Source: Pseudomonas svalbardensis
GTDB taxonomy: Bacteria; Pseudomonadota; Gammaproteobacteria; Pseudomonadales; Pseudomonadaceae
DNA: 64,000 bases
NCBI RefSeq assembly: GCF_030053115.1
Contig: NZ_CP125619.1
Span: 2,615,501-2,679,500 of the forward strand
Direction of reading: 5' to 3'
Below, piece after piece: positions 9,381 through 17,407 of the stretch. A program made the position numbers and the translations under genes. Under the pieces are notes generated by a model. That model saw nothing but the letters and a program-made list of their open reading frames with translations, ran no database searches and was not told the DNA's origin. Numbering within the stretch: the first letter of the stretch is position 1; the number at the start of each line of letters is the position of its first letter.

Positions 9381-10052
9381 ATGCGCGAACAGGATTACGC
9401 AGTTAATAACAGCGTGCAGGCTGAGCAGCTAGAGGTTAGCCGCGTCCTGCGCAACACTTACGGCTTACTCGCTCTCACCCTCGCATTCAGCGGCGTGATG
9501 GCGTTTGTCGCGCAGCAGATGCGTGTCGGCTACCCGAATATTTTCGTGGTGCTGATCGGTTTCTACGGCCTTTTCTTCCTCACCAACAAACTCCGTGATT
9601 CGGCCTGGGGGCTGGTGTCGGCATTTGCCCTGACCGGTTTCATGGGTTTCCTGCTCGGCCCGATCCTCAACCGTTACCTGGGTATGCAGGGCGGCGCCGA
9701 GGTGGTCAGTTCGGCCTTCGCGATGACTGCGCTGGTGTTCGGCGGTCTGTCGGCTTATGTGCTGATTACCCGCAAGGACATGAGCTTCCTGGGTGGTTTC
9801 ATCACTGCAGGCTTCTTCGTGCTGCTGGGTGCGACGCTGGCGAGCCTGTTCTTTCAGATCAGCGGTCTGCAACTGGCGATCAGCGCAGGTTTCGTGCTGT
9901 TCTCCTCGGTCTGCATTCTGTTCCAGACCAGCGCCATCATTCACGGCGGCGAGCGCAACTACATCATGGCGACCATTAGCCTGTATGTATCGATCTACAA
10001 CCTGTTCGTCAGCTTGTTGCAGCTGTTCGGCATCATGAGCCGCGATGACTAA
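9381..10052 (+). CDS. yccA: Bax inhibitor-1/YccA family membrane protein
   Basis: This 223-residue integral inner-membrane protein has seven predicted hydrophobic helices. In E. coli YccA is a substrate and modulator of the FtsH protease. Family signs are the N-terminal NTYGLLALTLAFSGVMAF, an acidic-free core of small residues, and the C-terminal YVSIYNLFVSLLQLFGI. ATG 9381 follows CAGGAG. The gene is alone between tRNA-Ser and a strong terminator, so it is probably monocistronic. The family assignment is firm; the physiological role is only known by homology. Confidence 0.9.
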   Translation: MREQDYAVNNSVQAEQLEVSRVLRNTYGLLALTLAFSGVMAFVAQQMRVGYPNIFVVLIGFYGLFFLTNKLRDSAWGLVSAFALTGFMGFLLGPILNRYLGMQGGAEVVSSAFAMTALVFGGLSAYVLITRKDMSFLGGFITAGFFVLLGATLASLFFQISGLQLAISAGFVLFSSVCILFQTSAIIHGGERNYIMATISLYVSIYNLFVSLLQLFGIMSRDD

Positions 10053-10068
10053 TCGTCAGCCTTGAGGA

Positions 10069-10094
10069 AAAAACCCGCTTCGGCGGGTTTTTTC
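10069..10094 (+). terminator. Rho-independent terminator after yccA
   Basis: AAACCCGC and GCGGGTTT pair around a TTCG tetraloop (10071-10090), followed by a T-run, 17 bases after the stop codon. Confidence 0.9.
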
Positions 10095-10117
10095 TTGCCT
10101 GCGATTTGAGTTAAGGG

Positions 10118-10555
10118 TCACGCCATCGGTGGCAAGCGGCGCTTGACCGGGGTTTTCTTGACGATTGCAGTGTTGGTTTCGGCGTGGGTGTTTAGACGAT
10201 CGAGCAGGGTGTCCAGTTGTTCCATCGAACGCACATGCAGGCGGGCGATGAAACAGTCGTCGCCGGTGACTTTGTCGCACTCCGTGAACTCCGGGATGGC
10301 CTGAATCTGCCGTTCCACTTCCTGCAACTGGCCTGGCAGCGGACGAATACGGACGATGGCCTGGAGTTGATAGCCAAAGCATTTGGGGTCGATCTCGACG
10401 GTGTAACCCTTGAGCACACCACGCTCTTCGAGGCGGCGCAAACGCTCGGCGACGCTGGGCGAAGACAGGCCGCTGATTTGCGCCAGAGCCTTGAGCGAGC
10501 GGCGTGAGTCTTCCATCAATGCCGTGATCAGCACTTGGTCGATATCGTCGGTCAT
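10118..10555 (-). CDS. Lrp/AsnC family transcriptional regulator
   Basis: This 145-residue protein has an N-terminal helix-turn-helix (residues 5-50, including SRRSLKALAQISGLSSPSVAERLRRLEERGVL) and a C-terminal RAM/AsnC ligand domain (QLQAIVRIRPLPG through MEQLDTLLDRL). ATG 10555 has AGGGG upstream; the longer open frame upstream is not conserved-looking. It is divergent from the DMT transporter that starts 135 bases away, so it may control that exporter, as often seen for Lrp-exporter pairs. The effector amino acid is unknown. Confidence 0.88.
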   Translation of the reverse strand: MTDDIDQVLITALMEDSRRSLKALAQISGLSSPSVAERLRRLEERGVLKGYTVEIDPKCFGYQLQAIVRIRPLPGQLQEVERQIQAIPEFTECDKVTGDDCFIARLHVRSMEQLDTLLDRLNTHAETNTAIVKKTPVKRRLPPMA

Positions 10556-10690
10556 GGCGAAACCCCTATTAGGCAAAAAATTCAAACCGCCTTGATAAAA
10601 AAGGCAGATTTCGAGTTTAGCCTGCTTTTTGCGCTGGAGAAGCTCCTCGGCGGATTGGCATACTTTGGGCTCAAACACAGGAGTCTGATG

Positions 10691-11587
10691 ATGGACAAAA
10701 CAATACGTCACGGGTCATTCGAAATGACCGCCGCCATGCTGATTTCCGGGACCATCGGCTGGTTCGTGCTGGTGTCCGGGCAACCGGTGCTGGACGTAGT
10801 GTTCTGGCGTTGCGTGTTCGGCGCCGGCACGTTGTTGCTGATCTGCGCGGCATTCGGCTTCCTGCGCCCCGGCATTCTGACCCGCACCACCTTCTTGCTG
10901 GCCGTGCTCAGCGGCGTGGCGATTGTCGGCAACTGGGTGCTGTTGTTTGCTTCTTACTCCCGCGCCTCGATTGCCATCGGCACCGCGGTATACAACGTTC
11001 AACCGTTCATGCTGGTGGGGTTGGCCGCGTTGTTCCTCAACGAGAAAATCACCCTGCAGAAACTGTTTTGGCTGGGCATTTCGTTTCTCGGGATGCTGGC
11101 GATTGTCAGCGCACATGGCGGGCAGGGCGAGAGCGGCAATGATTACCTGATAGGCATCGCTCTGGCGCTGGGGGCGGCATTCCTTTACGCGATTGCCGCG
11201 TTGATCATCAAACGACTGACCGGCACACCGCCGCATCTGATCGCGTTGGTCCAGGTCACCACCGGCGTGCTGTTACTCGCGCCATTCGCGCACTTTTCGG
11301 CACTGCCGCAAGCGCCGAGCGCGTGGGCCAGTCTGGTCACCCTGGGCATTGTCCACACCGGCGTGATGTACGTGCTGCTCTACGGCGCGATTCAAAAACT
11401 GCCGACGGCACTGACCGGTGCGTTGTCCTTCATCTACCCGATTGCGGCGATTTTCGTTGACTGGTTTGCCTTCGGCCATCGCCTGGAACCGCTGCAATGG
11501 ATCGGTGTTGCCGCGATTCTGTTGGCCGCTGCCGGCATGCAACAAGGTTGGAGCCTTAAGTTTCGTCAGACGGTGACGACGCAGTAA
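10691..11587 (+). CDS. EamA/DMT superfamily transporter
   Basis: This 298-residue inner-membrane protein has ten hydrophobic helices arranged as two EamA repeats (GTIGWFVLVSG in the first, GAAFLYAIAALIIKRLTG in the second). Members export amino acids or other metabolites, or act as chloramphenicol-resistance RarD-like proteins. Two adjacent ATG codons (10688, 10691) are possible; AGGAG at 10679-10683 is better spaced for 10691. A divergent Lrp-type regulator is next door, which hints at amino-acid export. The substrate is not identifiable. Confidence 0.85.
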   Translation: MDKTIRHGSFEMTAAMLISGTIGWFVLVSGQPVLDVVFWRCVFGAGTLLLICAAFGFLRPGILTRTTFLLAVLSGVAIVGNWVLLFASYSRASIAIGTAVYNVQPFMLVGLAALFLNEKITLQKLFWLGISFLGMLAIVSAHGGQGESGNDYLIGIALALGAAFLYAIAALIIKRLTGTPPHLIALVQVTTGVLLLAPFAHFSALPQAPSAWASLVTLGIVHTGVMYVLLYGAIQKLPTALTGALSFIYPIAAIFVDWFAFGHRLEPLQWIGVAAILLAAAGMQQGWSLKFRQTVTTQ

Positions 11588-11601
11588 GCCGTAAAGAAAC
11601 G

Positions 11602-12642
11602 TCACATGTTCCAGCGCGGTGCTGTCTTGGCCAGGCGCTGGCGCATCTCGTCGATGTTGGCGGCTAATTGCCGGACCAATAACCGATAGCCGTCCAGCTG
11701 ATTGTAAACCGGCGCGGTCAGGCTTGAATCCGACGGCAGTTCGACGGGCCGACTGAGCCGCTGGGACGCACCGGATTTCAGCGCCCGGGCCATACCGATC
11801 AGTTGCACCCGAATCAACCGATGTTCGGCTTTCAAGGCCGATTGCAGATGGGCCATGGCGTCCGGGTCACTGGCATCCGGTCGGGTGTTGCCGAGGATTT
11901 CCAGGGTGCTGACGCACATCCGCAAGTGGCGCTGAATGGCATCGAGTTCGGTCATGGAGATCCGTACTTCCTTGGACACCGACGGCATCAACGAGCGCAG
12001 TTGCACCATCACCGTGTTCAGGCGGCCCACCAGTTTATGGTGTTCGTCATCGGTGACCGATTGGCCATTGATGATGCGCCCGTAGATCGTCGCGCAGTCG
12101 CGCAAGGCATCGGCCAGGTTGTAGCGCCAGGAATAAACCGCGTAGAGCGGCAAGGCGAAAGAAAACGCCAGGGCCAGGGCGATGCCGATCAGGATGTCCA
12201 CCCCACGCCACAACCCGTCGGTGATCGGATTGTCGCCATGCCCCGCGACGATAAACACGGTAATCGCCGAGAGCAACGCGGTGTAACCGCCCTTGCCGAT
12301 GGCGTGGTACGAGAAGAACCCGCAGACCACGGCCATCGCGAAATAGGTCAGCCACGGCATCCCCAGCCAGGCCTGTTGCGCCACCAGCAGCAAGCCGACG
12401 CCGGCTCCGATCAAGGTGCCGATGGCGCGTTCGGCGGCTTTTTTGCCGATGTTGCCGTGGTGCTGCAAACCGCCAATCACCACCAGCATCGTCACCGACG
12501 CCCACTCACCGTGGGGCAGATTGATGCCGGTGGTCAGCAGGATCGTTGCCAGCAACCCCAGCGACACACGTACCGCGTGGATCACTCTGGCGTGGCGATA
12601 GCGCCGGTACGGGTCCAGCAAAGGACGCAGCAGTCGGCGCAT
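11602..12642 (-). CDS. FUSC family membrane protein (YccS/aromatic acid exporter-like)
   Basis: The 346-residue protein has about six N-terminal transmembrane helices (residues 25-180, with GEWASVTMLVVIGGLQHHGNI and the GTLIGAGVGLLLV segment) and a soluble C-terminal half. That matches the FUSC domain of aromatic carboxylic acid exporters and YccS-like proteins, although these are often about 700 residues with two copies. ATG 12642 has no clear Shine-Dalgarno sequence, so the start is less certain. It lies 47 bases downstream of the aldehyde dehydrogenase gene and may be cotranscribed with it. Confidence 0.75.
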   Translation of the reverse strand: MRRLLRPLLDPYRRYRHARVIHAVRVSLGLLATILLTTGINLPHGEWASVTMLVVIGGLQHHGNIGKKAAERAIGTLIGAGVGLLLVAQQAWLGMPWLTYFAMAVVCGFFSYHAIGKGGYTALLSAITVFIVAGHGDNPITDGLWRGVDILIGIALALAFSFALPLYAVYSWRYNLADALRDCATIYGRIINGQSVTDDEHHKLVGRLNTVMVQLRSLMPSVSKEVRISMTELDAIQRHLRMCVSTLEILGNTRPDASDPDAMAHLQSALKAEHRLIRVQLIGMARALKSGASQRLSRPVELPSDSSLTAPVYNQLDGYRLLVRQLAANIDEMRQRLAKTAPRWNM

Positions 12643-12689
12643 TAGCGGTGGCAGTCGATGGGCTCTGAATGTGCTCAGGCTCGGTCTCC

Positions 12690-14315
12690 TCAGAAGATGT
12701 AATCGGTGCTCAGGAAGCTCGAACTGCGTCCGCTGATGATCTCGCTGATGAGTTCTTTGTTGGTTTCCTGGAACTTGGTCGCCACCAGTGTCCGGATCGA
12801 GAACACCCGCAACGCATCATGCACCGACAGCGTGCCTTCGGCGGAGTTCTTGCGGCCGTTGAACGGGAAGGTGTCCGGGCCGCGCTGGCACTGGGCGTTG
12901 AGGTTGATCCGGCCGACCTGGTTGGCGAAGGTGTCCACCAGCCGGCCGACCGCCACCGGGTTGGTGCCGAAGATACTCAGCTGCTGGCCGAAGTCCGATT
13001 CCAGGACGTAATCGATCACCGTGTCCAGATGCCGGTAAGGCACGATCGGCACGACCGGGCCGAACTGTTCTTCCTGATAGACGCGCATTTGCGGCGTTAC
13101 CGGGTACAGCACGGCGGGGTAGAAGAACGAAGCGCGGGCTTCACCACCATTTGGGTTGACCACGGCGGCGCCTTTGCTCACGGCATCCGCCACCAGCGAG
13201 TGCAGGTAATCGACTTTGCTCGCTTCGGGCAACGGCGTCAGCGCCACACCGCTGTCCCACGGCATGCCGGGTCTGAGGTTGGCGAGTTTGGCGTTGAATT
13301 TCTCGATGAACGAGTCGACCACGTCTTCATGGACGAAGAGGATTTTCAACGCGGTGCAACGCTGACCATTGAACGACAGCGAGCCGGTAAGTGCTTCGCT
13401 GACCGCGTTGTCCAGATCCACCTCAGGCAGCACGATGCCGGGGTTTTTCGCGTCCAGGCCCAACGCCGCGCGCAAGCGGTGCGGCTTTGGATGCAGTTTT
13501 TTCAGGTCGCTGGCAGCTTTGTTGGTGCCGATAAACGCAAAGATATCGATCTTGCCGCTGGCCATCAGCGCGCTGACGGTCTCGCGGCCACTGCCGTAGA
13601 TCACGTTGATCACCCCGGCCGGGAAGCTGTCGCGGAACGCTTCCAGCAACGGACGAATCAGCAGCACACCCAGCTTGGCCGGTTTGAACACCACGGTGTT
13701 GCCCATGATCAGCGCCGGGATCAGCGTGGTGAAGGTTTCGTTCAGCGGGTAGTTGTAAGGTCCCATGCACAACGCCACACCCAGCGGTACGCGGCGGATC
13801 TGGCCGAGGGTGTCCTGTTCCAGTTCGAAGCGACTGGAGCGGCGGTCGAGTTCCTTGAGCGCGTTGATGGTGTCGACGATGTAATCGCAGGTGCGGTCGA
13901 ACTCTTTCTCCGAGTCCTTGAGGTTCTTGCCGATTTCCCACATCAGCAACTTGACCACGGCTTCGCGCTGTTCACGCATGCGTCCGAGGAAGGCTTCTAC
14001 GTGCTGGATGCGTTCGGCCACCCGCATCGTCGGCCATAGGCCCTGGCCCCGGTCATAGGCACGGACGGCGGCGTCGAGGGCGGTCAATGCGGTGTCGGCA
14101 TCGAGCAGCGGCGTGCTGCCGAGGATCACTTGTTCGTCGCCATTTTCGCCGGTCAGGTACACCGGGCTGCGGACTTCGGCGAGGGGCCCTGACCAGGTTT
14201 TCAGCTCGCCGTCGACCAGGTATTCACGTTGCTCGGTCTGGCCGTCGAGTCGGTATTTTTCCGGAATGTCGCTGGAGTCGGGAAACAGGTTGCCAAGGAT
14301 GTGTGCTGTGGTCAT
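12690..14315 (-). CDS. NADP-dependent glyceraldehyde-3-phosphate dehydrogenase-like ALDH
   Basis: This 541-residue cytoplasmic aldehyde dehydrogenase is closest in motif to GapN, which oxidises glyceraldehyde-3-phosphate to 3-phosphoglycerate with NADP. The Rossmann segment includes NTVVFKPAK. The catalytic cysteine is Cys320 in FNGQRCTALK. The usual general-base glutamate, 34 residues before the cysteine in the LELGGK motif, is replaced: the sequence reads ALGLDAKNP, with Gly286 at that site. The start at ATG 14315 avoids a 9-residue non-conserved extension. The divergent DyP peroxidase gene lies 185 bases away. Enzyme class is firm; substrate and activity are less so because of the missing glutamate. 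Confidence 0.75.
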   Translation of the reverse strand: MTTAHILGNLFPDSSDIPEKYRLDGQTEQREYLVDGELKTWSGPLAEVRSPVYLTGENGDEQVILGSTPLLDADTALTALDAAVRAYDRGQGLWPTMRVAERIQHVEAFLGRMREQREAVVKLLMWEIGKNLKDSEKEFDRTCDYIVDTINALKELDRRSSRFELEQDTLGQIRRVPLGVALCMGPYNYPLNETFTTLIPALIMGNTVVFKPAKLGVLLIRPLLEAFRDSFPAGVINVIYGSGRETVSALMASGKIDIFAFIGTNKAASDLKKLHPKPHRLRAALGLDAKNPGIVLPEVDLDNAVSEALTGSLSFNGQRCTALKILFVHEDVVDSFIEKFNAKLANLRPGMPWDSGVALTPLPEASKVDYLHSLVADAVSKGAAVVNPNGGEARASFFYPAVLYPVTPQMRVYQEEQFGPVVPIVPYRHLDTVIDYVLESDFGQQLSIFGTNPVAVGRLVDTFANQVGRINLNAQCQRGPDTFPFNGRKNSAEGTLSVHDALRVFSIRTLVATKFQETNKELISEIISGRSSSFLSTDYIF

Positions 14316-14500
14316 GTCGCTACTCCATGTGATGTAAGCCATGCGCTGGCGGCTTGCCGTTCAGATTCACTTCAAAGGTTATACGCCTTATTGGCACGAC
14401 TTTTTAAGTGCCGATCTCATGATCCCGCGATCTTTTGACCTGAGAACACACAACGGCCGATGCTGCGGTTAAACTTCGCGCTCTTTCTAAAGGAGTTCAT

Positions 14501-15388
14501 ATGAGTTACTACCAGCCGGGCATTCTCGCCACCCCAGTTCCGCCTCAAGCCCGTCATATGTTCTTCGCACTCGAATCCGCCGCTGCCTTGCCGGCCGCGC
14601 TGGAGAATCTTAAGGGACTGGTGGACGGGAAGTCGGCAGTGGTCGGTTTCGGTGAATCCCTGGTCAAGGCCCTCAAGGGGCAAATCGAAGGCCTGCGCGC
14701 CTTTCCAGCGTTGACCGGTGTCGGCGTCGACAACCCGTCGACCCAGCACGCGCTCTGGTGCTGGTTGCACGGTGTCGACCGTGGCGAATTGCTCAACCGC
14801 AGCAACGCCATCGAAGCGGCGCTGGCCCCGGCCCTGCGCCTGGTGCAGATGAACGAAACCTTCCGCCACCTTACCGGCCACGACCTGACCGGTTATGAAG
14901 ACGGCACCGAAAACCCTCACGACGAAGCCGCCGTCGCCGCTGCGCTGGTGAGTGACGGCGCTGACGGAATGGTCGGCGGCAGTTTCGCTGCGATTCAGCA
15001 GTGGCAGCACGACCTGAAGGGCTTCCACGCGATGCCGTCCCATGAGAAGGACAACATCATGGGCCGTCGTTTGAGCGACAACGAAGAGATTGACGACGCG
15101 CCGATCTCTGCTCACGTGAAACGCACCGCCCAGGAAAGCTTCGCCCCCGAGGCCTTCGTGGTGCGCCGTTCCATGCCCTGGATCGAAGGCGATCGCGCCG
15201 GCCTGATGTTCCTGGCCTTCGGTTTCTCCCTCGACGCCTTCGAAGCTCAACTACGCCGCATGAGCGGACTGGAAGACGGCATCACCGACGGTTTGTACCG
15301 CATCAGCCGGCCGATCACCGGCGGCTACTATTGGTGCCCGCCGCTCAAGGACGGTCATCTGGACCTGCGCGCGCTGCGCATCGGCTAA
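14501..15388 (+). CDS. DyP-type peroxidase (YfeX-like)
   Basis: This 295-residue heme peroxidase lacks a Tat signal, so it is probably cytoplasmic, as for E. coli YfeX. It has the DyP signature GYEDGTENP with the catalytic aspartate near residue 134. A conserved histidine in SAHVKRT near residue 205 is the probable heme ligand, and the FLAFGFSLDAFE C-terminal segment is present. ATG 14501 follows AAAGGAG. The next gene is an NAD-linked oxidoreductase 16 bases downstream, suggesting an operon. Natural substrate unknown; porphyrinogen or dye oxidation is typical of the family. Confidence 0.88.
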   Translation: MSYYQPGILATPVPPQARHMFFALESAAALPAALENLKGLVDGKSAVVGFGESLVKALKGQIEGLRAFPALTGVGVDNPSTQHALWCWLHGVDRGELLNRSNAIEAALAPALRLVQMNETFRHLTGHDLTGYEDGTENPHDEAAVAAALVSDGADGMVGGSFAAIQQWQHDLKGFHAMPSHEKDNIMGRRLSDNEEIDDAPISAHVKRTAQESFAPEAFVVRRSMPWIEGDRAGLMFLAFGFSLDAFEAQLRRMSGLEDGITDGLYRISRPITGGYYWCPPLKDGHLDLRALRIG

Positions 15389-15404
15389 ACATCAAGGAGT
15401 GAGT

Positions 15405-16373
15405 ATGAACGTGGTGCGCTGGGGCATGATCGGGTGTGGCAGCGTCGCTGAACGCAAGAGCGGGCCGGCCTTCTACAAGGCACCCGGCTCGGCGCTGGTG
15501 GCGGTGATGGGCCGGCGTCTGGAGGCGGTGACGGATTACGCCGCGCGCCACGGCATCGCTCGGGTCTACACTGACGTCGAAGCGCTGATCAATGATTCCG
15601 AGGTGGACGCGGTGTACATCGCCACGCCGCCTGACAGTCATCACACTTACGTCTTGAGGGTGGCTGCCGCTGGCAAACATTGCTGCGTCGAAAAACCGAT
15701 GTCGTTGAATGCCGGGCAAAGCCGTGAGATGCAGAAGGTCTTTGACGATGCCGGGCTGCACCTGTTTGTTTCCTACTACCGACGTTCGCTTCCACGCTTC
15801 CAGCAAGTGCGGCAATGGCTGGAGGAAGGGCGGATCGGCGAGGTCCGGCACCTGACCTGGACCCTGACCAAAGCGCCATCTCCGACCGATCTTGGCGGTA
15901 CAGATAACTGGCGCACCGACCCGACCATTGCTGGCGGTGGTTATTTCGCCGACCTGGCCAGTCATGGGTTCGACCTGTTCCAGTACCTGCTCGGTGACAT
16001 CGTCGAAGTCGCCGGGTTTACCGCGCACCAGGCCGGTTTGTATGCCGCCGAGGATGCCGTCAGCGCCAGTTGGCGGTTCGCTTCTGGCGCCCTGGGTATG
16101 GGCTGCTGGAATTTCGTCGCGGATCGCCGCGATGATCGGGTCGCACTGATCGGCAGCAAAGGCCGGATCAGCTTTTCCGTATTCGATGAACATCCGGTTC
16201 AGCTTGAAGCCGATGAAAAACTCAGCCTGCACATCGAGAACCACGACCACATCCAGTGGCATCACGTGCTCGGCATGAACGCACACATCCGTGGCGAAGC
16301 GCAGCACCCGGCGGTAGCCGAACAAGCGTTGAAGACCGATTGGGTGATGGACCAGATCCTCAAGCGCCGCTAA
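15405..16373 (+). CDS. Gfo/Idh/MocA family NAD(P)-dependent oxidoreductase
   Basis: The 322-residue product has an N-terminal Rossmann fold (WGMIGCGSVAERKSG, residues 4-18), the family EKP motif in CCVEKPMSLNA near residue 95, and a C-terminal dimerisation domain. These enzymes act on sugars, inositols or related polyols. ATG 15405 is preferred over GTG 15399 because AAGGAG at 15394-15399 is better spaced. It sits directly behind the DyP peroxidase gene. Substrate cannot be inferred. Confidence 0.85.
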   Translation: MNVVRWGMIGCGSVAERKSGPAFYKAPGSALVAVMGRRLEAVTDYAARHGIARVYTDVEALINDSEVDAVYIATPPDSHHTYVLRVAAAGKHCCVEKPMSLNAGQSREMQKVFDDAGLHLFVSYYRRSLPRFQQVRQWLEEGRIGEVRHLTWTLTKAPSPTDLGGTDNWRTDPTIAGGGYFADLASHGFDLFQYLLGDIVEVAGFTAHQAGLYAAEDAVSASWRFASGALGMGCWNFVADRRDDRVALIGSKGRISFSVFDEHPVQLEADEKLSLHIENHDHIQWHHVLGMNAHIRGEAQHPAVAEQALKTDWVMDQILKRR

Positions 16374-16396
16374 CGCTCACTGAATGCCCCGCCGAT

Positions 16397-16543
16397 GTAG
16401 CAGCTGCCGAGCACCGCGAGGCTGCGTTCGGCTGCGGAGCAGTCGTAAACCCTGCATGCAAGATTACCCTGACACACCGCGCTACCTGATTTCACGACTG
16501 CTTCGCAGCCGAACGCAGCCTCGCGCTGCTCGGCAGCTGCTAC
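16397..16543. repeat. Long imperfect inverted repeat (REP-like)
   Basis: Two arms of about 53 bases, 16397-16449 and 16491-16543, are near-perfect reverse complements (ends GTAGCAGCTGCCGAGC / GCTCGGCAGCTGCTAC) around a 41-base spacer. It lies just after the oxidoreductase stop and could act as a terminator. The layout resembles paired Pseudomonas REP sequences. Confidence 0.75.
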
Positions 16544-16630
16544 AAAGGATCGTGCTCGTGCGGCGAATCTAACCTTATGCTCAAACAGTATTTCTCAAGC
16601 CTGTCATTGGAACTTTAAGATCACGTCATA

Positions 16631-16646
16631 ACTCGTTATAACAAGT
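16631..16646. promoter_or_regulatory. Candidate GntR operator
   Basis: ACTCGTTATAACAAGT is a near-perfect 16-bp palindrome (one mismatched pair) ending 8 bases before the GntR start codon, where an autorepression operator for this family is expected. Confidence 0.55.
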
Positions 16647-16654
16647 GATCTTCC

Positions 16655-17407
16655 ATGACCGATAACGTTCTCTCCCTCAGTAGCGTTCCGCTACACACCC
16701 AACTGCGGGATGTGCTTCGCGCCCGCATCCTCGACGGCGAATACCCGCAAGACAGCCAGATGCCTTCCGAAAGCGAACTCGGTGCGCTGTTTAAAGTCAG
16801 CCGCATCACCGTGCGCCAGGCCTTAGGGGATCTACAGAAAGAAGGGCTGATCTTCAAGATCCACGGCAAAGGCACCTTCGTCGCCAAGCCAAAAACCTTC
16901 CAGAACGTCAGCACCCTGCAAGGCCTTGCCGAGTCCATGACCGGTCGCGGCTACGAGGTGATCAACCGCCTGCGCAGCTTCAAATTCATTGCCGCCGACA
17001 AACTCGTTGCCGAGCGCTTGCACGTCGCCGAAGGCGAGACGGTGGCGCAGATCAAACGCGTGCGGCTGATCAACCGCGAGCCGATTTCCCTGGAGATCAC
17101 CTACCTGCCCAAGGCCATCGGCGAGCGTCTGGAGAAGGCCGATCTGGTCACTCGCGACATTTTCCTGATCCTGGAAAACGACTGCGGCCTGGCCCTCGGT
17201 CACGCGGATCTGGCCATCGACGCGGTGCTGGCCGACAGCGACTTGACCCAGGCGCTGAACGTCGAACCCGGCTCGCCGATCATGCGCATCGAGCGCCTGA
17301 CCCACGACGCCGCAGGCGTTCCCGTGGACTTCGAACACCTTTACTACCGCGGCGATGCCTTCCAGTACCGCCTGCGGATCGACCGGCAAAAAGGGGCGCA
17401 GGCATGA
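16655..17407 (+). CDS. GntR family (HutC/UTRA type) transcriptional regulator
   Basis: This 250-residue protein has an N-terminal winged helix (residues 10-75, with MPSESELGALFKVSRITVRQAL) and a C-terminal UTRA ligand-binding domain (from about residue 95 to 240). It overlaps the flavoprotein gene by 4 bases (ATGA), so it is part of the operon it probably controls. A palindrome at 16631-16646 is a likely operator. UTRA domains bind small metabolites related to the pathway, but which one is unknown here. Confidence 0.88.
   Translation: MTDNVLSLSSVPLHTQLRDVLRARILDGEYPQDSQMPSESELGALFKVSRITVRQALGDLQKEGLIFKIHGKGTFVAKPKTFQNVSTLQGLAESMTGRGYEVINRLRSFKFIAADKLVAERLHVAEGETVAQIKRVRLINREPISLEITYLPKAIGERLEKADLVTRDIFLILENDCGLALGHADLAIDAVLADSDLTQALNVEPGSPIMRIERLTHDAAGVPVDFEHLYYRGDAFQYRLRIDRQKGAQA

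Noticed and set aside
12669..14039. 456-residue plus-strand frame over the aldehyde dehydrogenase
   Set aside because: Histidine/arginine-rich shadow without family features; the minus strand carries an intact ALDH.
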